A stretch of DNA of 64,000 nucleotides from assembly GCF_026183895.1 (NCBI RefSeq), contig NZ_JAPFQI010000019.1, positions 1 to 64,000 of the forward strand, written 5' to 3'. Positions within the stretch are counted from its first letter, which is position 1. Every line of letters starts with the position of its first letter. Positions 18,305 through 28,040 of the stretch are shown here, one piece after another. The notes below the pieces were generated by a model. The model saw only the letters and a list, made by a program, of their open reading frames with translations. It had not been told where the DNA came from and ran no database searches. The position numbers were made by a program, and so were the translations under genes. This DNA is from Sabulicella glaciei. GTDB taxonomy: Bacteria > Pseudomonadota > Alphaproteobacteria > Acetobacterales > Acetobacteraceae.

Positions 18305-20224
18305 TTGACCGACACCACCGAGAATACCCCGGCCGATCCGGCTGCGGAGACCCTCACCGAAGGCCCCACCCGCACGCCGGTGACCCCCGACTCCCTGCCC
18401 GAGCCCGCCCGCGAGGGCGAGCCGGTGGTGGACGGCGCCGAGCCTGCCGAGACGCCCGACTCCCTGCCGGAGGCCGACCGCGCGGGCGCCGACCCGCTGA
18501 CCGGGCCGGATGACGGCGGCGAGGCCGATGCCCGCATCGACGAGCGCCGCGCCGAGGCCGAGCCCGTGGCGGAAGCCGAAGCGGTTGCCGAGGCCGAGCC
18601 TGTCGCCGAGGAGCCGCGCACCGTCTTCGCCGACTTGGGCCTGTCCGAGAAGCTTCTCCGCGCGGTGGAGGAGTCGGGCTACAAGCACCCGACCCCGATC
18701 CAGGAACAGGCCATCCCCATCGTGCTGATGGGCCGCGACGTGCTGGGCTGCGCCCAGACCGGCACGGGCAAGACCGCGTCCTTCACCCTGCCGATGATGG
18801 ACATCCTGGCCGGTTCCCGCGCCAAGGCGCGCATGCCGCGCTCGCTGATCCTGGAGCCGACGCGCGAGCTGGCGCTGCAGGTGGCCGAGCAGTTCGTGAA
18901 GTACGGCAAGTATTTGGGCCTGACCCACGCGCTGCTGATCGGCGGCGAAAGCATGGACGACCAGAAGGCCGCGCTGGAGAAGGGCGTGGACGTGCTGATC
19001 GCCACGCCGGGCCGCCTGCTCGACCTGTTCGACCGCGGCCGCATCCTGATGGCCGATTGCAAGTTGTTGGTGATCGACGAGGCGGACCGCATGCTGGACA
19101 TGGGGTTCATCCCCGATGTCGAGCGCATCGGCTCCATCATCCCGGCGCTGCGGCAGACGCTGTTCTTCTCGGCCACCATGGCGCCGGAGATCCGCCGCAT
19201 CGCCGATGCCTTTCTCCGCAACCCGAAGGAGATCACGGTCAGCCGCCCGGCGACGGTCGCGACCACCATCACCGCCGGGCTGTTCTACGTGCCCGAGATG
19301 GACAAGCGCGAGGCGCTGCGCCGCCTGATCCGGCGCGAGCAGGTGCAGAACGCCCTCATCTTCTGCAACCGCAAGCGCGACGTGGACATCCTCTACAAGT
19401 CGCTCAAGAAGCACGGCTTCTCCGTCGGCGCGCTGCATGGCGACATGGACCAGTCGGCCCGCTTCGCCACGCTGAACGCCTTCAAGGCGAACGAGATCCG
19501 CCTCCTAGTGTGCTCGGACGTCGCGGCGCGCGGCCTCGACATCGGCGGGCTTTCCCACGTCTTCAACTTCGACGTGCCCTTCCACTCCGAGGACTATGTC
19601 CACCGCATCGGCCGCACCGGCCGTGCGGGGCGCGAAGGCCACGCCTACACGCTCGCGACGCCGGAGGACGGCAAGCTGGTGCAGGCGGTCGAGAAGCTGA
19701 CCGGCGCCCCCATCCCCCGGATGGAGATCGAGGGGATGGAGCCCATCACCGAGGCGGAGATCGCCGAGGCGATGACCCGCAAGCGCGGCGGGCGCGGCAG
19801 CCGGGCCGATGCCGGGCGCGGCGAGCGCTCGGGCGGCCGGGACCGCCATGGCCGCGGCCGGGAGCGCGACCGCGACGAGCGCCCGCGCCGCGCTGCTGCC
19901 CCGCCTGCCACTCCCGCTGCCGAGGAAATGACGGAGGAGCGTCCGCGCCGCGAGGAAGCCCGCCGGCGCGACGAGCGTCCGCGCCGCGAGGAAGCCCGCC
20001 GCGACGAGCAGCCGCGCCGCGACGAAGCGCGCCGTGACGAGCCGCGCCGCGACCGGGAGCGCGACGACCATCGCCGCCGCGACCGCGACCGCGACGATCT
20101 GGGCCCGCCGGTGCGCGGCTTCGGCGACGATGTGCCTGCCTTCATGCTGATCCCCATTCCGCGCCCTCGGAAGCCGCGCGCGGAGACGGGCGCCCCCGAG
20201 GGCGATGCGGCCGAGGCCGCCTGA
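18305..20224 (+). CDS. DEAD-box ATP-dependent RNA helicase
   Basis: About 639 residues starting from TTG 18305, which has AGGAAG eight bases upstream; the nearest upstream ATG (18128) would add a non-family extension. An acidic Ala/Glu/Pro-rich N-terminus of about 100 residues precedes a full helicase core: Q motif YKHPTPIQEQAIP, AQTGTGKT, PTRELALQ, TPGRLLD, DEAD, SAT and HRIGRTGRAG. The C-terminal 150 residues are Arg/Asp/Glu repeats of the type RRDEARRDEQPRR, a probable RNA-binding tail. RhlE-like; roles in ribosome assembly or RNA decay are usual. Confidence 0.93.
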   Translation: MTDTTENTPADPAAETLTEGPTRTPVTPDSLPEPAREGEPVVDGAEPAETPDSLPEADRAGADPLTGPDDGGEADARIDERRAEAEPVAEAEAVAEAEPVAEEPRTVFADLGLSEKLLRAVEESGYKHPTPIQEQAIPIVLMGRDVLGCAQTGTGKTASFTLPMMDILAGSRAKARMPRSLILEPTRELALQVAEQFVKYGKYLGLTHALLIGGESMDDQKAALEKGVDVLIATPGRLLDLFDRGRILMADCKLLVIDEADRMLDMGFIPDVERIGSIIPALRQTLFFSATMAPEIRRIADAFLRNPKEITVSRPATVATTITAGLFYVPEMDKREALRRLIRREQVQNALIFCNRKRDVDILYKSLKKHGFSVGALHGDMDQSARFATLNAFKANEIRLLVCSDVAARGLDIGGLSHVFNFDVPFHSEDYVHRIGRTGRAGREGHAYTLATPEDGKLVQAVEKLTGAPIPRMEIEGMEPITEAEIAEAMTRKRGGRGSRADAGRGERSGGRDRHGRGRERDRDERPRRAAAPPATPAAEEMTEERPRREEARRRDERPRREEARRDEQPRRDEARRDEPRRDRERDDHRRRDRDRDDLGPPVRGFGDDVPAFMLIPIPRPRKPRAETGAPEGDAAEAA

Positions 20225-20233
20225 TTCCGGGCC

Positions 20234-20257
20234 CGCCCGGGCCGGAGGGCCCGGGCG
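20234..20257 (+). terminator. Strong GC hairpin after RNA helicase gene
   Basis: Perfect 10-bp stem CGCCCGGGCC/GGCCCGGGCG with GGAG loop, ten bases after the helicase stop. No U-tract follows, so it is a terminator-like or transcript-stabilising structure inferred from position. Confidence 0.5.
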
Positions 20258-20311
20258 ACTGACAAGGGCGGGACGCGCGCGCTAAACAGCGTCCCCAGGA
20301 GGATGATTCCG

Positions 20312-21511
20312 ATGAACGTCGTCACGCCGGCCAAGACCAGGCATGCCCCCTTCCAGTGGGAGGACGCGCTGCTGCTCGACGAGCAGCTGACCGAGGATGA
20401 GCGGATGATCCGCGACGCCGCGCGGGCCTTCTGCCAGGACCGGCTGATGCCCGGCGTGCTCATGGCCAACCGGACCGAGACCTTCGACCGGTCCATCATG
20501 AACGCCTTCGGCGAGCAGGGCTTCCTGGGCGCGACCCTGGAAGGCTATGGCTGCGCCGGCGTGTCCTATGTCGCCTATGGCCTCATGGCGCGCGAGGTCG
20601 AGCGGGTCGACAGCGGCTACCGCTCCGCCTTCTCCGTGCAGTCCAGCCTCGTGATGTATCCGATCCACGCCTACGGCTCCGAGGCGCAGAAGCAGAAGTT
20701 CCTGCCCAAGCTGCGGACCGGCGAGTGGGTGGGCTGCTTCGGCCTGACCGAGCCGGATGCCGGCTCCGACCCCTCCTCCATGCGGACGCGGGCGAAGAAG
20801 GTGGATGGCGGCTACCTGGTTTCCGGCTCCAAGACCTGGATCACCAACTCCCCCATCGCCGATGTGTGCCTGGTCTGGGCCAAGAACGACGAGGGCGAGC
20901 TGAACGGCTTCCTGCTCGAGCGCGGCATGAAGGGCCTCACCACGCCCAAGATCGAGGGCAAGTTCAGCCTCCGCCCCTCCGTCACCGGCATGATCATGAT
21001 GGATGAGGTCTTCGTGCCGGAGGAGAACCGCCTGCCGGGCGTGCGCTCCTTCGCCGGCCCCTTCTCCTGCCTCAACCGTGCCCGCTACGGCATCGCCTGG
21101 GGTGTGCTGGGCGCCGCCGAGTTCTGCATGCATGCGGCGCGCGACTACACGCTGAACCGCAAGATGTTCAACAAGCCGCTGGCCCAGACGCAGCTTATCC
21201 AGAAGAAGCTGGCGGACATGGAGACGGAGATCACGCTCGGCCTGCAGGCCGCGCTGCGCGTCGGCCGCCTGTTCGACGAGGGCAAGGCCGCGCCGGAGAT
21301 GATTTCCCTCATCAAGCGCAACAATTGCGGCAAGGCGCTCGACATCGCGCGGGTCAGCCGCGACATGCATGGCGGCAACGGCATCGTGGACGAGTACCAC
21401 GTCATCCGCCACGTCATGAACCTCGAGACGGTGAACACCTACGAGGGCACGCATGACGTGCATGCGCTGATCCTCGGCCGCGCGATCACTGGCCTGAACG
21501 CCTTTGGCTGA
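20312..21511 (+). CDS. gcdH: Glutaryl-CoA dehydrogenase
   Basis: 399 residues of the acyl-CoA dehydrogenase fold. The catalytic Glu lies in [20 protein letters not shown], a signature of glutaryl-CoA dehydrogenases. Also visible are [58 protein letters not shown] and DMHGGNGI. It oxidises and decarboxylates glutaryl-CoA to crotonyl-CoA in lysine/tryptophan breakdown, passing electrons to ETF; the matching ETF-QO gene is at 28041. AGGAGG nine bases upstream supports ATG 20312 over 20303. It overlaps the next gene. Confidence 0.93.
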   Translation: MNVVTPAKTRHAPFQWEDALLLDEQLTEDERMIRDAARAFCQDRLMPGVLMANRTETFDRSIMNAFGEQGFLGATLEGYGCAGVSYVAYGLMAREVERVDSGYRSAFSVQSSLVMYPIHAYGSEAQKQKFLPKLRTGEWVGCFGLTEPDAGSDPSSMRTRAKKVDGGYLVSGSKTWITNSPIADVCLVWAKNDEGELNGFLLERGMKGLTTPKIEGKFSLRPSVTGMIMMDEVFVPEENRLPGVRSFAGPFSCLNRARYGIAWGVLGAAEFCMHAARDYTLNRKMFNKPLAQTQLIQKKLADMETEITLGLQAALRVGRLFDEGKAAPEMISLIKRNNCGKALDIARVSRDMHGGNGIVDEYHVIRHVMNLETVNTYEGTHDVHALILGRAITGLNAFG

Positions 21512-22736
21512 AGCGGTCGAAACCAAGATCGAGGCAATGGGGGCCGGGGGCGACGGGATCGCCCCCGGCCCTCTCTTCATTCCGTGGACACTTCCCGGCG
21601 AAAGGGTGCGCGCCACGCCGGGCGCCAAGGGACGCGCGCGGCTGGAGGAGGTGCTTGCCCCCTCGCCCGAGCGCGTCGCGCCGCCCTGCGTGCATTTCGG
21701 CCCCTGCGGCGGCTGCGCCCTCCAGCACTGGTCGCTCGACGCCTATGCCGAATGGAAGCGCTCGCGCCTCGTCGAGGCGCTGTCGCGGGCCGGCTTTCCC
21801 GACGCGCCGGTCGCGCCCGCCTTCGTCACGCCGCGCAATTCCCGCCGCCGCGTCGATTGGGGGTTGGAGCGCCAGGCGGATGGCTCGGTCGCCATCGGCT
21901 TCCATGAGCGCCACGGCACTGCGCTGGTGCCCATGCAAGAATGCCACATCCTGCGGCCGGAACTGGTCGCGCTGCTCGGGCCGCTGGCCGCGGCGCTCCG
22001 CGGGCTGGAGGGGCTGCGGCGTCTCGGCACCGCGGTGGTGAACTGGCTCGACACCGGCGCCGACCTCCGGCTCGACACGGACGGCCCGCTCACCGAGGGG
22101 GACCGGCGCCGCTTGGCCGCCTTCGCGGCGGAGCAGGGCATCCCCCGCATCGCTTGGCGGAACGAGGTGGCGGCGCAGCGCGGCGCCGTCGCCGTCACCC
22201 TGGCCGGTGTGTCCGTCGCCCCGCCGTCCGGCGCCTTCCTGCAGGCGACGCCGGAGGGCGAGGCGACCATCATCGCCGCCGTTCTTGCCGCCCTGCCCTC
22301 CAAGATGCCGCCGCGCGCTCGCCTCGCGGATCTTTATGCCGGCATCGGTACCCTGTCCTTCCCCCTCGGGTCGCGCGGCGTCGTGGATGCCTTTGAGAGC
22401 GACACCCCGGCTGTCGAGGCGCTGAAGCGCGCCGCGGGCGGCGGGCGGGTCCGGGCGCAGCGGCGCGACCTAGTCCGCCAGCCCCTGCTGCCGCTGGAAC
22501 TCAAGCCCTATGCCGCCGTGGTGCTGGACCCGCCCTTCAACGGCGCGGTGGATCAGGTGGCGCAGATCGCACGCTCGGCCGTGCGGCGTGTCATCTACGT
22601 GTCCTGCAACCCGGCCGCGCTGTCGCGTGACGGCGCGGCGCTGCGGGCGGCGGGGTTCGAAGTGGAGTCGGCGGTGCCGGTGGATCAGTTCCTGTGGTCG
22701 CCGCACCTCGAATCCGTCGTTGCCTTTACTCGGTGA
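21504..22736 (+). CDS. TrmA/RlmD-family RNA uridine-C5 methyltransferase
   Basis: About 410 residues from TTG 21504 overlapping the gcdH stop; an ATG 11 codons further in is an alternative. Iron-sulfur cysteines are in [17 protein letters not shown] and MQECHILRP. The SAM site is [15 protein letters not shown], motif IV is [11 protein letters not shown], and the catalytic Cys is in [14 protein letters not shown]. Such enzymes make m5U in tRNA or rRNA. The N-terminal TRAM domain is short. Target base cannot be decided from sequence. Confidence 0.9.
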   Translation: MAEAVETKIEAMGAGGDGIAPGPLFIPWTLPGERVRATPGAKGRARLEEVLAPSPERVAPPCVHFGPCGGCALQHWSLDAYAEWKRSRLVEALSRAGFPDAPVAPAFVTPRNSRRRVDWGLERQADGSVAIGFHERHGTALVPMQECHILRPELVALLGPLAAALRGLEGLRRLGTAVVNWLDTGADLRLDTDGPLTEGDRRRLAAFAAEQGIPRIAWRNEVAAQRGAVAVTLAGVSVAPPSGAFLQATPEGEATIIAAVLAALPSKMPPRARLADLYAGIGTLSFPLGSRGVVDAFESDTPAVEALKRAAGGGRVRAQRRDLVRQPLLPLELKPYAAVVLDPPFNGAVDQVAQIARSAVRRVIYVSCNPAALSRDGAALRAAGFEVESAVPVDQFLWSPHLESVVAFTR

Positions 22737-22781
22737 CTTCCTATTTGCTGGACCGAACCCAGCTTGGGAGGGATCCGTCCA

Positions 22782-23759
22782 ATGAGCACCCATCGTCGTG
22801 GCCTTTTCGCAGGCAGCGCGGCCATCGCCACGGCCATGGCGCTTCCCGCGGCCGCGCAGAACGCACCGGCCGCCGCAGCGCCTCCTGCCCAGGCCCAGGC
22901 GCCGGGCTTCTACCGCTTCAAGGTCGGCAACCTCACCGTCACCACCGTGCATGACGGGTTCTTCCGTCGCCCGGTGGAGGGCTTCGTCCGCAACGCCCCG
23001 GTCGCCGAGGTGCAGGAGGTGCTGCGGGACAGCTTCATGCCGACCGACACCCTCACCGTCCCCTTCACCCTCACCTTCGTGGAGACGCCGCGCGGCCTGG
23101 TCGTGTTCGACGCCGGGACGGGCGGGCAGATGGCGCCGACCGCCGGTCAGATGGGCGCGAATCTCCGCGCCGCCGGGCTGGACCCTGCGCAGGTGCGGGC
23201 TGTCGTCGTCTCGCACTTCCATGGTGACCACATCACCGGCCTGACCACGGCGCAGAATGAGCCCGCCTTCCCGCAGGCCGAGATCTTCGTGCCCGCCGCC
23301 GAATGGGCGTGGTGGACCGACGAGGGCAACCGCAGTCGCTCCCCCGAGGGCCAGCGCGGCACGTTCGAGAACACGGCGCGACGCTTCGCCCCGTATCGCG
23401 ACCGCATCCGGCAGGTGCAGGACAGGGCGGAGGTGCTGCCGGGCATCCGCGCCATCGCCGCGCACGGCCATACGCCGGGCCACACCTGCTACCATGTCAG
23501 CGACGGCGACGCGCAGATGATCTTCCTGGCCGACATCACCAACCGGCCCGAGATCATGATGCCGCGCCCCGACTGGCAGATCGTGTTCGACTTCGACCCG
23601 GAGGCGGCGGCCCAGTCCCGGCGCCGCATGCTGGACCGCGTGGCGACCGACCGCATCCGCGTCACCGGCTACCACTTTCCCTTCCCGGCCAATGGCCACG
23701 TGGCGCGCCAGGGCCAGGGCTTCCGCTTCGTCGCGGCCGACTGGACGACCGCGCTGTGA
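22782..23759 (+). CDS. Exported MBL-fold metallohydrolase, copy 1
   Basis: 325 residues. A Tat-like signal (MSTHRRGLFAGSAAIATAMA) and an Ala/Pro/Gln linker precede a metallo-beta-lactamase fold: VVSHFHGDHITGL (HxHxDH), AAHGHTPGHTCYHV, FLADI and GYHFPFPANGHVARQG. Resembles quorum-quenching lactonase-like MBL proteins, but substrate is unknown. The stop codon overlaps the start of its paralogue (GTGA), giving a tandem coupled pair. Confidence 0.88.
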   Translation: MSTHRRGLFAGSAAIATAMALPAAAQNAPAAAAPPAQAQAPGFYRFKVGNLTVTTVHDGFFRRPVEGFVRNAPVAEVQEVLRDSFMPTDTLTVPFTLTFVETPRGLVVFDAGTGGQMAPTAGQMGANLRAAGLDPAQVRAVVVSHFHGDHITGLTTAQNEPAFPQAEIFVPAAEWAWWTDEGNRSRSPEGQRGTFENTARRFAPYRDRIRQVQDRAEVLPGIRAIAAHGHTPGHTCYHVSDGDAQMIFLADITNRPEIMMPRPDWQIVFDFDPEAAAQSRRRMLDRVATDRIRVTGYHFPFPANGHVARQGQGFRFVAADWTTAL

Positions 23760-24721
23760 GCCGGCGCCTCCTTCTCGCCGCGCCCGCCCTGTTGCTGGCG
23801 CATCGCGCTGTCGCGCAGGGCTCCGCGCCCGCCGCGCAGCCGGCTCCGACCTCGCCCGGCTTCCACCGCTTCCGGCTGGGGGAATGGACCGTCACGACGC
23901 TGCATGACGGCTTCGTGCGGCGCCCCAACGCGCTGCAGGGTCTGGTGACCAACGCGCCCGCCGAGCAGGTCCAGGCCACGCTGGACGAGGCGGCGCTCCC
24001 CGCGCAGGGTCTCGTGAATCCCTATGTCATCACGACGCTGCGGACGCCGCACGGCGTCGTGTTCTTTGATGCCGGCACTGGCGCGGGGCAGATGGCGGCG
24101 GGCACCGGGCAGCTGCCGCGCAGCATGGAAGCCGCCGGCATCCGGCCAGAAGAGGTGACGCTGGTCGTCGTCTCGCATTTTCACGGCGACCACATCACCG
24201 GCCTGACGACCGCCGAGAACCGCCCCTTCTTCCCCAATGCCGAGATCGCCGTCCCCGCGACGGAGTGGGCGTGGTGGAGTGACGAGGCGAACCGCAACCG
24301 CTCGCCCGAGTTCCAGCGCGGCAATTTCGCCAACACGGCACGCCGCTTCGCACCGCTGCGCGATCGGATGCGCACCTTCGATGACGGGGCCGAGGTGGCG
24401 CCGGGCATCCACGCGATCGCGACCCATGGGCACACGCCGGGCCATACGGCCTTCCACGTCACCAGCGGCAACGAGCAGATGTTCGTGACCGCGGACACGG
24501 CCGGGCGTCCCGAGCTTTTCCTGCGGCACCCGAACTGGCATTCCGTCTTCGACTTCGACGGCGCCATGGCCGCGGAAAGCCGGGTCCGCCTGTTCAGCCG
24601 CATCGCGGATGAGCGGGCGCGGCTTTGCGCCTATCACTTCAACTTCCCCGGCACGGGGTATATCGCCCGGCAGGGCGACGGGTTCCGCTTCGTGCCGGCG
24701 GACTGGTCGGGCGCGATCTAG
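23756..24721 (+). CDS. Exported MBL-fold metallohydrolase, copy 2
   Basis: 321 residues from GTG 23756 overlapping the previous stop. The signal peptide (SRRLLLAAPALLLAHRAVAQ) is followed by the same fold as the upstream gene: VVSHFHGDHITGLTT, ATHGHTPGHTAFHV and CAYHFNFPGTGYIARQG. All metal ligands are present in both copies, so both could be active. The region before the metal site is diverged, suggesting distinct substrates. Confidence 0.88.
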   Translation: MSRRLLLAAPALLLAHRAVAQGSAPAAQPAPTSPGFHRFRLGEWTVTTLHDGFVRRPNALQGLVTNAPAEQVQATLDEAALPAQGLVNPYVITTLRTPHGVVFFDAGTGAGQMAAGTGQLPRSMEAAGIRPEEVTLVVVSHFHGDHITGLTTAENRPFFPNAEIAVPATEWAWWSDEANRNRSPEFQRGNFANTARRFAPLRDRMRTFDDGAEVAPGIHAIATHGHTPGHTAFHVTSGNEQMFVTADTAGRPELFLRHPNWHSVFDFDGAMAAESRVRLFSRIADERARLCAYHFNFPGTGYIARQGDGFRFVPADWSGAI

Positions 24722-24734
24722 TCTGGAGGGGCGC

Positions 24735-25271
24735 TCAGCCCTTCAGATGCTCCTGCAGCCTCGGCATCAGCTCGACGAGGTTGCAGGGGCGGTGCCTCGC
24801 ATCCAGCTGCCAGCGTAGGATGTCGTCCCATCCATCCTTGCAGGCCCCCGTGCTGCCCGGCAGCGCGAAGAGGTAGGTTCCGCCTGCTACGCCGCCGATG
24901 GCGCGCGACTGCATGGTGGAAGTCCCGATCTTCGCGAAGCTGATCATGCGGAACAGTTCCCCGAAGCCCTCGATCTCCTTCTCGAGGACGCGGGCAAAGG
25001 CCTCGGGCGTCACGTCGCGGCCGGTGATGCCGGTGCCGCCGGTGGAGATGACGCAATCCACCTCCGGGTCGGCGATCCAGCCACGCAGCCTCGCCTGGAT
25101 CAGGTCGGCCTCGTCGCGCACGATGTCGCGGGCGGCCATCACGTGGCCCGCCTCCTGGATGCGGGCGGCCAGCGTGTCGCCAGACCGGTCGGTGGACAGG
25201 TCGCGCGTGTCGCTCACCGTCAGCACGGCGATGTTAACCGGGATGAAGCGGCGGGACTCGTCGATGGGCAT
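24735..25271 (-). CDS. moaB: Molybdenum cofactor biosynthesis protein MoaB
   Basis: 178 residues of the MoaB/MogA fold: VNIAVLTVSDTRDLSTDRSGD, CVISTGGTGITGRDVTPEA, GFGELFRMISFAKIGTSTMQSRA and LPGSTGACKDGWDDIL. It adenylylates molybdopterin before metal insertion. The start ATG lies five bases after the stop of the lytic transglycosylase gene on the same strand, so they may share a transcript despite unrelated roles. The frame remains open upstream, but there the other frame carries the transglycosylase. Confidence 0.92.
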   Translation of the reverse strand: MPIDESRRFIPVNIAVLTVSDTRDLSTDRSGDTLAARIQEAGHVMAARDIVRDEADLIQARLRGWIADPEVDCVISTGGTGITGRDVTPEAFARVLEKEIEGFGELFRMISFAKIGTSTMQSRAIGGVAGGTYLFALPGSTGACKDGWDDILRWQLDARHRPCNLVELMPRLQEHLKG

Positions 25272-25276
25272 ACGGC

Positions 25277-27073
25277 CTAATTGCCCCTCTGGGGCCTCGC
25301 CCGCAACATCGCCGTGACCGCTTCCGTCCCCTGGAATTCCGGAAACTGCCCGCCCGCGATGGCATCGAGGCTCGGCGAGGGCAAACCCAGCCGGTTCGCG
25401 TAGATCCAGGAGAAGGTAAGGACTCGCTGGACGTAGTTCCGCGTTTCCGTGATCGGGATGCTCTCGATGAACAGCAGCGGGTCGTCCCGGTGACGCTGCG
25501 CCGGCAGCCAGCGCTGGAGGTTGCCGGGTCCCGCGTTGTAGGCGGCGAGGATCCGGATCAGGTCGCCGCCCGTCGCCTCGTGCCGGGCAAGGTAGTGGAT
25601 GTAGCGCTGGCCGATCTCCAGCGAGAACCCAGGCTCGTGCAGCCGGTTCACCCGCTCCCCACGCAGCGTGGGGTCGTTCGCGACATAGGAGGCGGTGGCC
25701 GGCATGATCTGCAGCAGGCCCCGCGCGCCGGCCGGGCTGACCGCGCTCGGGTCGAAGCGGCTTTCCTGCAGGGCGATGGCGTAGATCAGCGATGGGTCCA
25801 TGCGGAACCCGTTGGCCGGCAGCAAGGTCGGCAGCGGGAAGCGGGAGGTGTCGCGGCCACGTGCATCCTCGCCCTGCGCTGCATTGGCGACGGCGGTCGC
25901 GACGCTCGCCATGCCCGCCTGATGCGCCACGGAAAGGATGCCCTGCACCACCAGCCGGTTGTTGCGCGCCCGCCGGTGCAGGAGGCGCAGTTCCGCCTCC
26001 GCGCGCTCGGTCTGGCCCACCTGCAGCAAGGCCAGGGCGCGCCATCCTCCATCCGTCTCCGCAATGGCGGCGGCGTGGGTTTCGCCCGCCACGTCCCGCT
26101 CCCAGACCAGGCCGGGCGGCAGGCCGAGCGTGCGGCGCGCGATCATGCCGTAGAAGGTGCGCGGCTCCTGCGCCGCCTGGAGCATCCAGGGCACGTATTG
26201 CGTCGGCCGCCGCGCCCGCACCGCGGAGCGCGCGGTCCAATACGCGGCCGATGCCCGAAGCGCCGCCGCGGCCGAGTCGGCCCGCGCGGCCCGCTCGAAG
26301 GAGGAGTAGGCGAGGTCCCAGCGCTCCAGCGCCCAGGCGCTCAGCCCCACCTGGAAGGCCGCGAGCGCATGGCCCGGGATATTCCGCAGCGCGTCCTGGG
26401 CGAGGCGCAGCGCCTGCTCATCCTTGCCCTGGCGGAACAGGACCTGCGCCGCCTCGGCCTTGAGCTGCGCCGCATAGGCCGGAGTGAGACCGCGGGTCCG
26501 GGCGAGGTGCGAAAGGATCGCATCGACCTTGCCCTCGGCGGCGCGCGCCGCGACGGTGCGGTCCAGCGCCGGGTTTCGGGTGAAGCTTTCCGGCCCATTG
26601 CTCCGCTCCTCCGGCATCTCCGCGAGGCCGGGCAGTTCCGGCTGCTGCGGGGGCGGCGGGGCCGACGCGCCGCGCGGAAGCTTGGCCAGCAGCGTGTCGT
26701 GAATGGCAGGCGCGTCGGGAAGGTCGGAGAAATCCGACAGCCAAGCCTGAAGCTCGGCGGCACCGCCCTGCCCGCGCAGTAGGCGGTCGGCGAGGAGGTG
26801 GCCCATCAGGCGCCGGTCTTCCAGCCGCTCCGCCTCGCGGGACGCGGCGGCGAAATCGCCTCGACCCTGCGCCTCGAAGGCCCGGCGCATCCGGGCCGCG
26901 TCAAGGGCGGTCATGGGCTGGGGAAGCCCGGTGGTGGTTCGCGTCCGGCCCTGGGAAGGGGCGGTCTGGTCTTGGGCCCGCTGCGCGGTGGCCGGGGGGA
27001 GCCCGGCGCCGAAAAATGCCGCCAGGCTCAAGAAGGCCAGGCGGCGGCGGGCCATGGGGCAGAGCGCGCTCAT
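25277..27073 (-). CDS. Soluble lytic murein transglycosylase (Slt-like)
   Basis: 598 residues: signal peptide (FLSLAAFFGAGLPPATAQ), a long helical superhelix region, then a C-terminal GEWL-fold domain with ALQESRFDPSAVSPAGARGLLQIMP (catalytic Glu), and AAYNAGPGNLQRWLP. It cleaves the glycan of peptidoglycan in the periplasm, forming anhydromuropeptides. Length and layout fit Slt70. An internal TQYVPWMLQAAQ-like segment belongs to the U-shaped domain. Confidence 0.92.
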   Translation of the reverse strand: MSALCPMARRRLAFLSLAAFFGAGLPPATAQRAQDQTAPSQGRTRTTTGLPQPMTALDAARMRRAFEAQGRGDFAAASREAERLEDRRLMGHLLADRLLRGQGGAAELQAWLSDFSDLPDAPAIHDTLLAKLPRGASAPPPPQQPELPGLAEMPEERSNGPESFTRNPALDRTVAARAAEGKVDAILSHLARTRGLTPAYAAQLKAEAAQVLFRQGKDEQALRLAQDALRNIPGHALAAFQVGLSAWALERWDLAYSSFERAARADSAAAALRASAAYWTARSAVRARRPTQYVPWMLQAAQEPRTFYGMIARRTLGLPPGLVWERDVAGETHAAAIAETDGGWRALALLQVGQTERAEAELRLLHRRARNNRLVVQGILSVAHQAGMASVATAVANAAQGEDARGRDTSRFPLPTLLPANGFRMDPSLIYAIALQESRFDPSAVSPAGARGLLQIMPATASYVANDPTLRGERVNRLHEPGFSLEIGQRYIHYLARHEATGGDLIRILAAYNAGPGNLQRWLPAQRHRDDPLLFIESIPITETRNYVQRVLTFSWIYANRLGLPSPSLDAIAGGQFPEFQGTEAVTAMLRARPQRGN

Positions 27074-27125
27074 GGTTCCCTTGCCCTACACAGCGCCCCG
27101 ACCCCCGCGCAAGCCTTAACCAAAG

Positions 27126-27151
27126 CTTTCTGTCCAATATCAGGCAGAAAG
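27126..27151 (-). terminator. Weak hairpin between UDG and transglycosylase genes
   Basis: 7-bp stem CTTTCTG/CAGAAAG with a 12-base loop, 35 bases after the uracil-DNA glycosylase stop. No clear T-run; modest support only. Confidence 0.25.
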
Positions 27152-27185
27152 ATTCGGCCGTGTCGCGGCAACCCCACTGGCAGGC

Positions 27186-27968
27186 TCAAATCGTCACATT
27201 CCCGCCATCATTCAGTTTGCGGCGCAGCGCCAGCAAGTCGCGCCACGCGTCACGCTTGGCTATCGGATTTCGCAACAGATACGCAGGGTGCAAGGTCGGC
27301 AGCGCGGGAATGACTTCGCCGTGACTTGACGTGAACTTGTGCCACTTGCCACGCAGTCTAGTGATGCCCTCACGCGTCTGGAGCAGCCCCTTGGCCGAAA
27401 CGCCCCCCGCCAGCACCAGCAGGTGTGGCCGAGCCAGGGCGATGTGGCGGTGCAGGAAGGGCATGAACAACGCCACCTCGGCGTCGCTCGGCGTGCGATT
27501 CCCTGGCGGCCGGTAGGGCAGGATGTTGGTGATGTAGAGGTTCGACTCACGCGACAGGCCGATCGTCGCCATCATCCGGTCCATCAGCCGTCCCGACACC
27601 CCCACGAAAGGCCGGCCCATGCGGTCCTCGTCGGCGCCCGGGGCCTCGCCGATCACCATCACCGACGCGCTGGGCACGCCATCCGCGAAGACGAGCTGGC
27701 TGGCGGTTTCGCGCAGCGGGCTGCCCTCGAAGCGCGCCATGGCCTCGCGCAGCGCCTCCAGGGTCGTTGCGCCGGCTGCGAGTTCGGCCGCCACGCCGCC
27801 TGGGGGGCGAAGCAAGGCCAGTGCGGGGCGCGGCAGGGTGGGCGCCTGAACGGGTTCGGGAACCGGGAGGTCGCGGCGCTGCGGCTCTGCCAGGATCGCC
27901 TCGTCGGCGCCCATGGCGGCCTGCCAGGACAAGGCGGCCAGCAGGGCCTGTCGGGTCGTGTCCTCCAT
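27186..27968 (-). CDS. Uracil-DNA glycosylase family 4/5-like, lacking cysteines
   Basis: 260 residues. UDG-superfamily motif 1 is GEAPGADEDRMGRPFVG, followed by YITNILPYRPPGNRTPSDAE and the C-terminal LPTLHPAYLLRNP (motif 2). It removes uracil from DNA. Family 4 enzymes carry four Cys for a 4Fe-4S cluster; here the family NIVKCRPP position is Tyr (NILPYRPP) and the whole protein contains no Cys at all, so no cluster can form. The N-terminal 90 residues are variable. Divergent from the ETF-QO gene. Confidence 0.88.
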   Translation of the reverse strand: MEDTTRQALLAALSWQAAMGADEAILAEPQRRDLPVPEPVQAPTLPRPALALLRPPGGVAAELAAGATTLEALREAMARFEGSPLRETASQLVFADGVPSASVMVIGEAPGADEDRMGRPFVGVSGRLMDRMMATIGLSRESNLYITNILPYRPPGNRTPSDAEVALFMPFLHRHIALARPHLLVLAGGVSAKGLLQTREGITRLRGKWHKFTSSHGEVIPALPTLHPAYLLRNPIAKRDAWRDLLALRRKLNDGGNVTI

Positions 27969-28040
27969 CGTCCCCCTTCTACCGCGCCGCGCCGCTTCGC
28001 GTTAGGTTCCGCCGCAGCATTCATGGGGAAAAGCCGGGAC

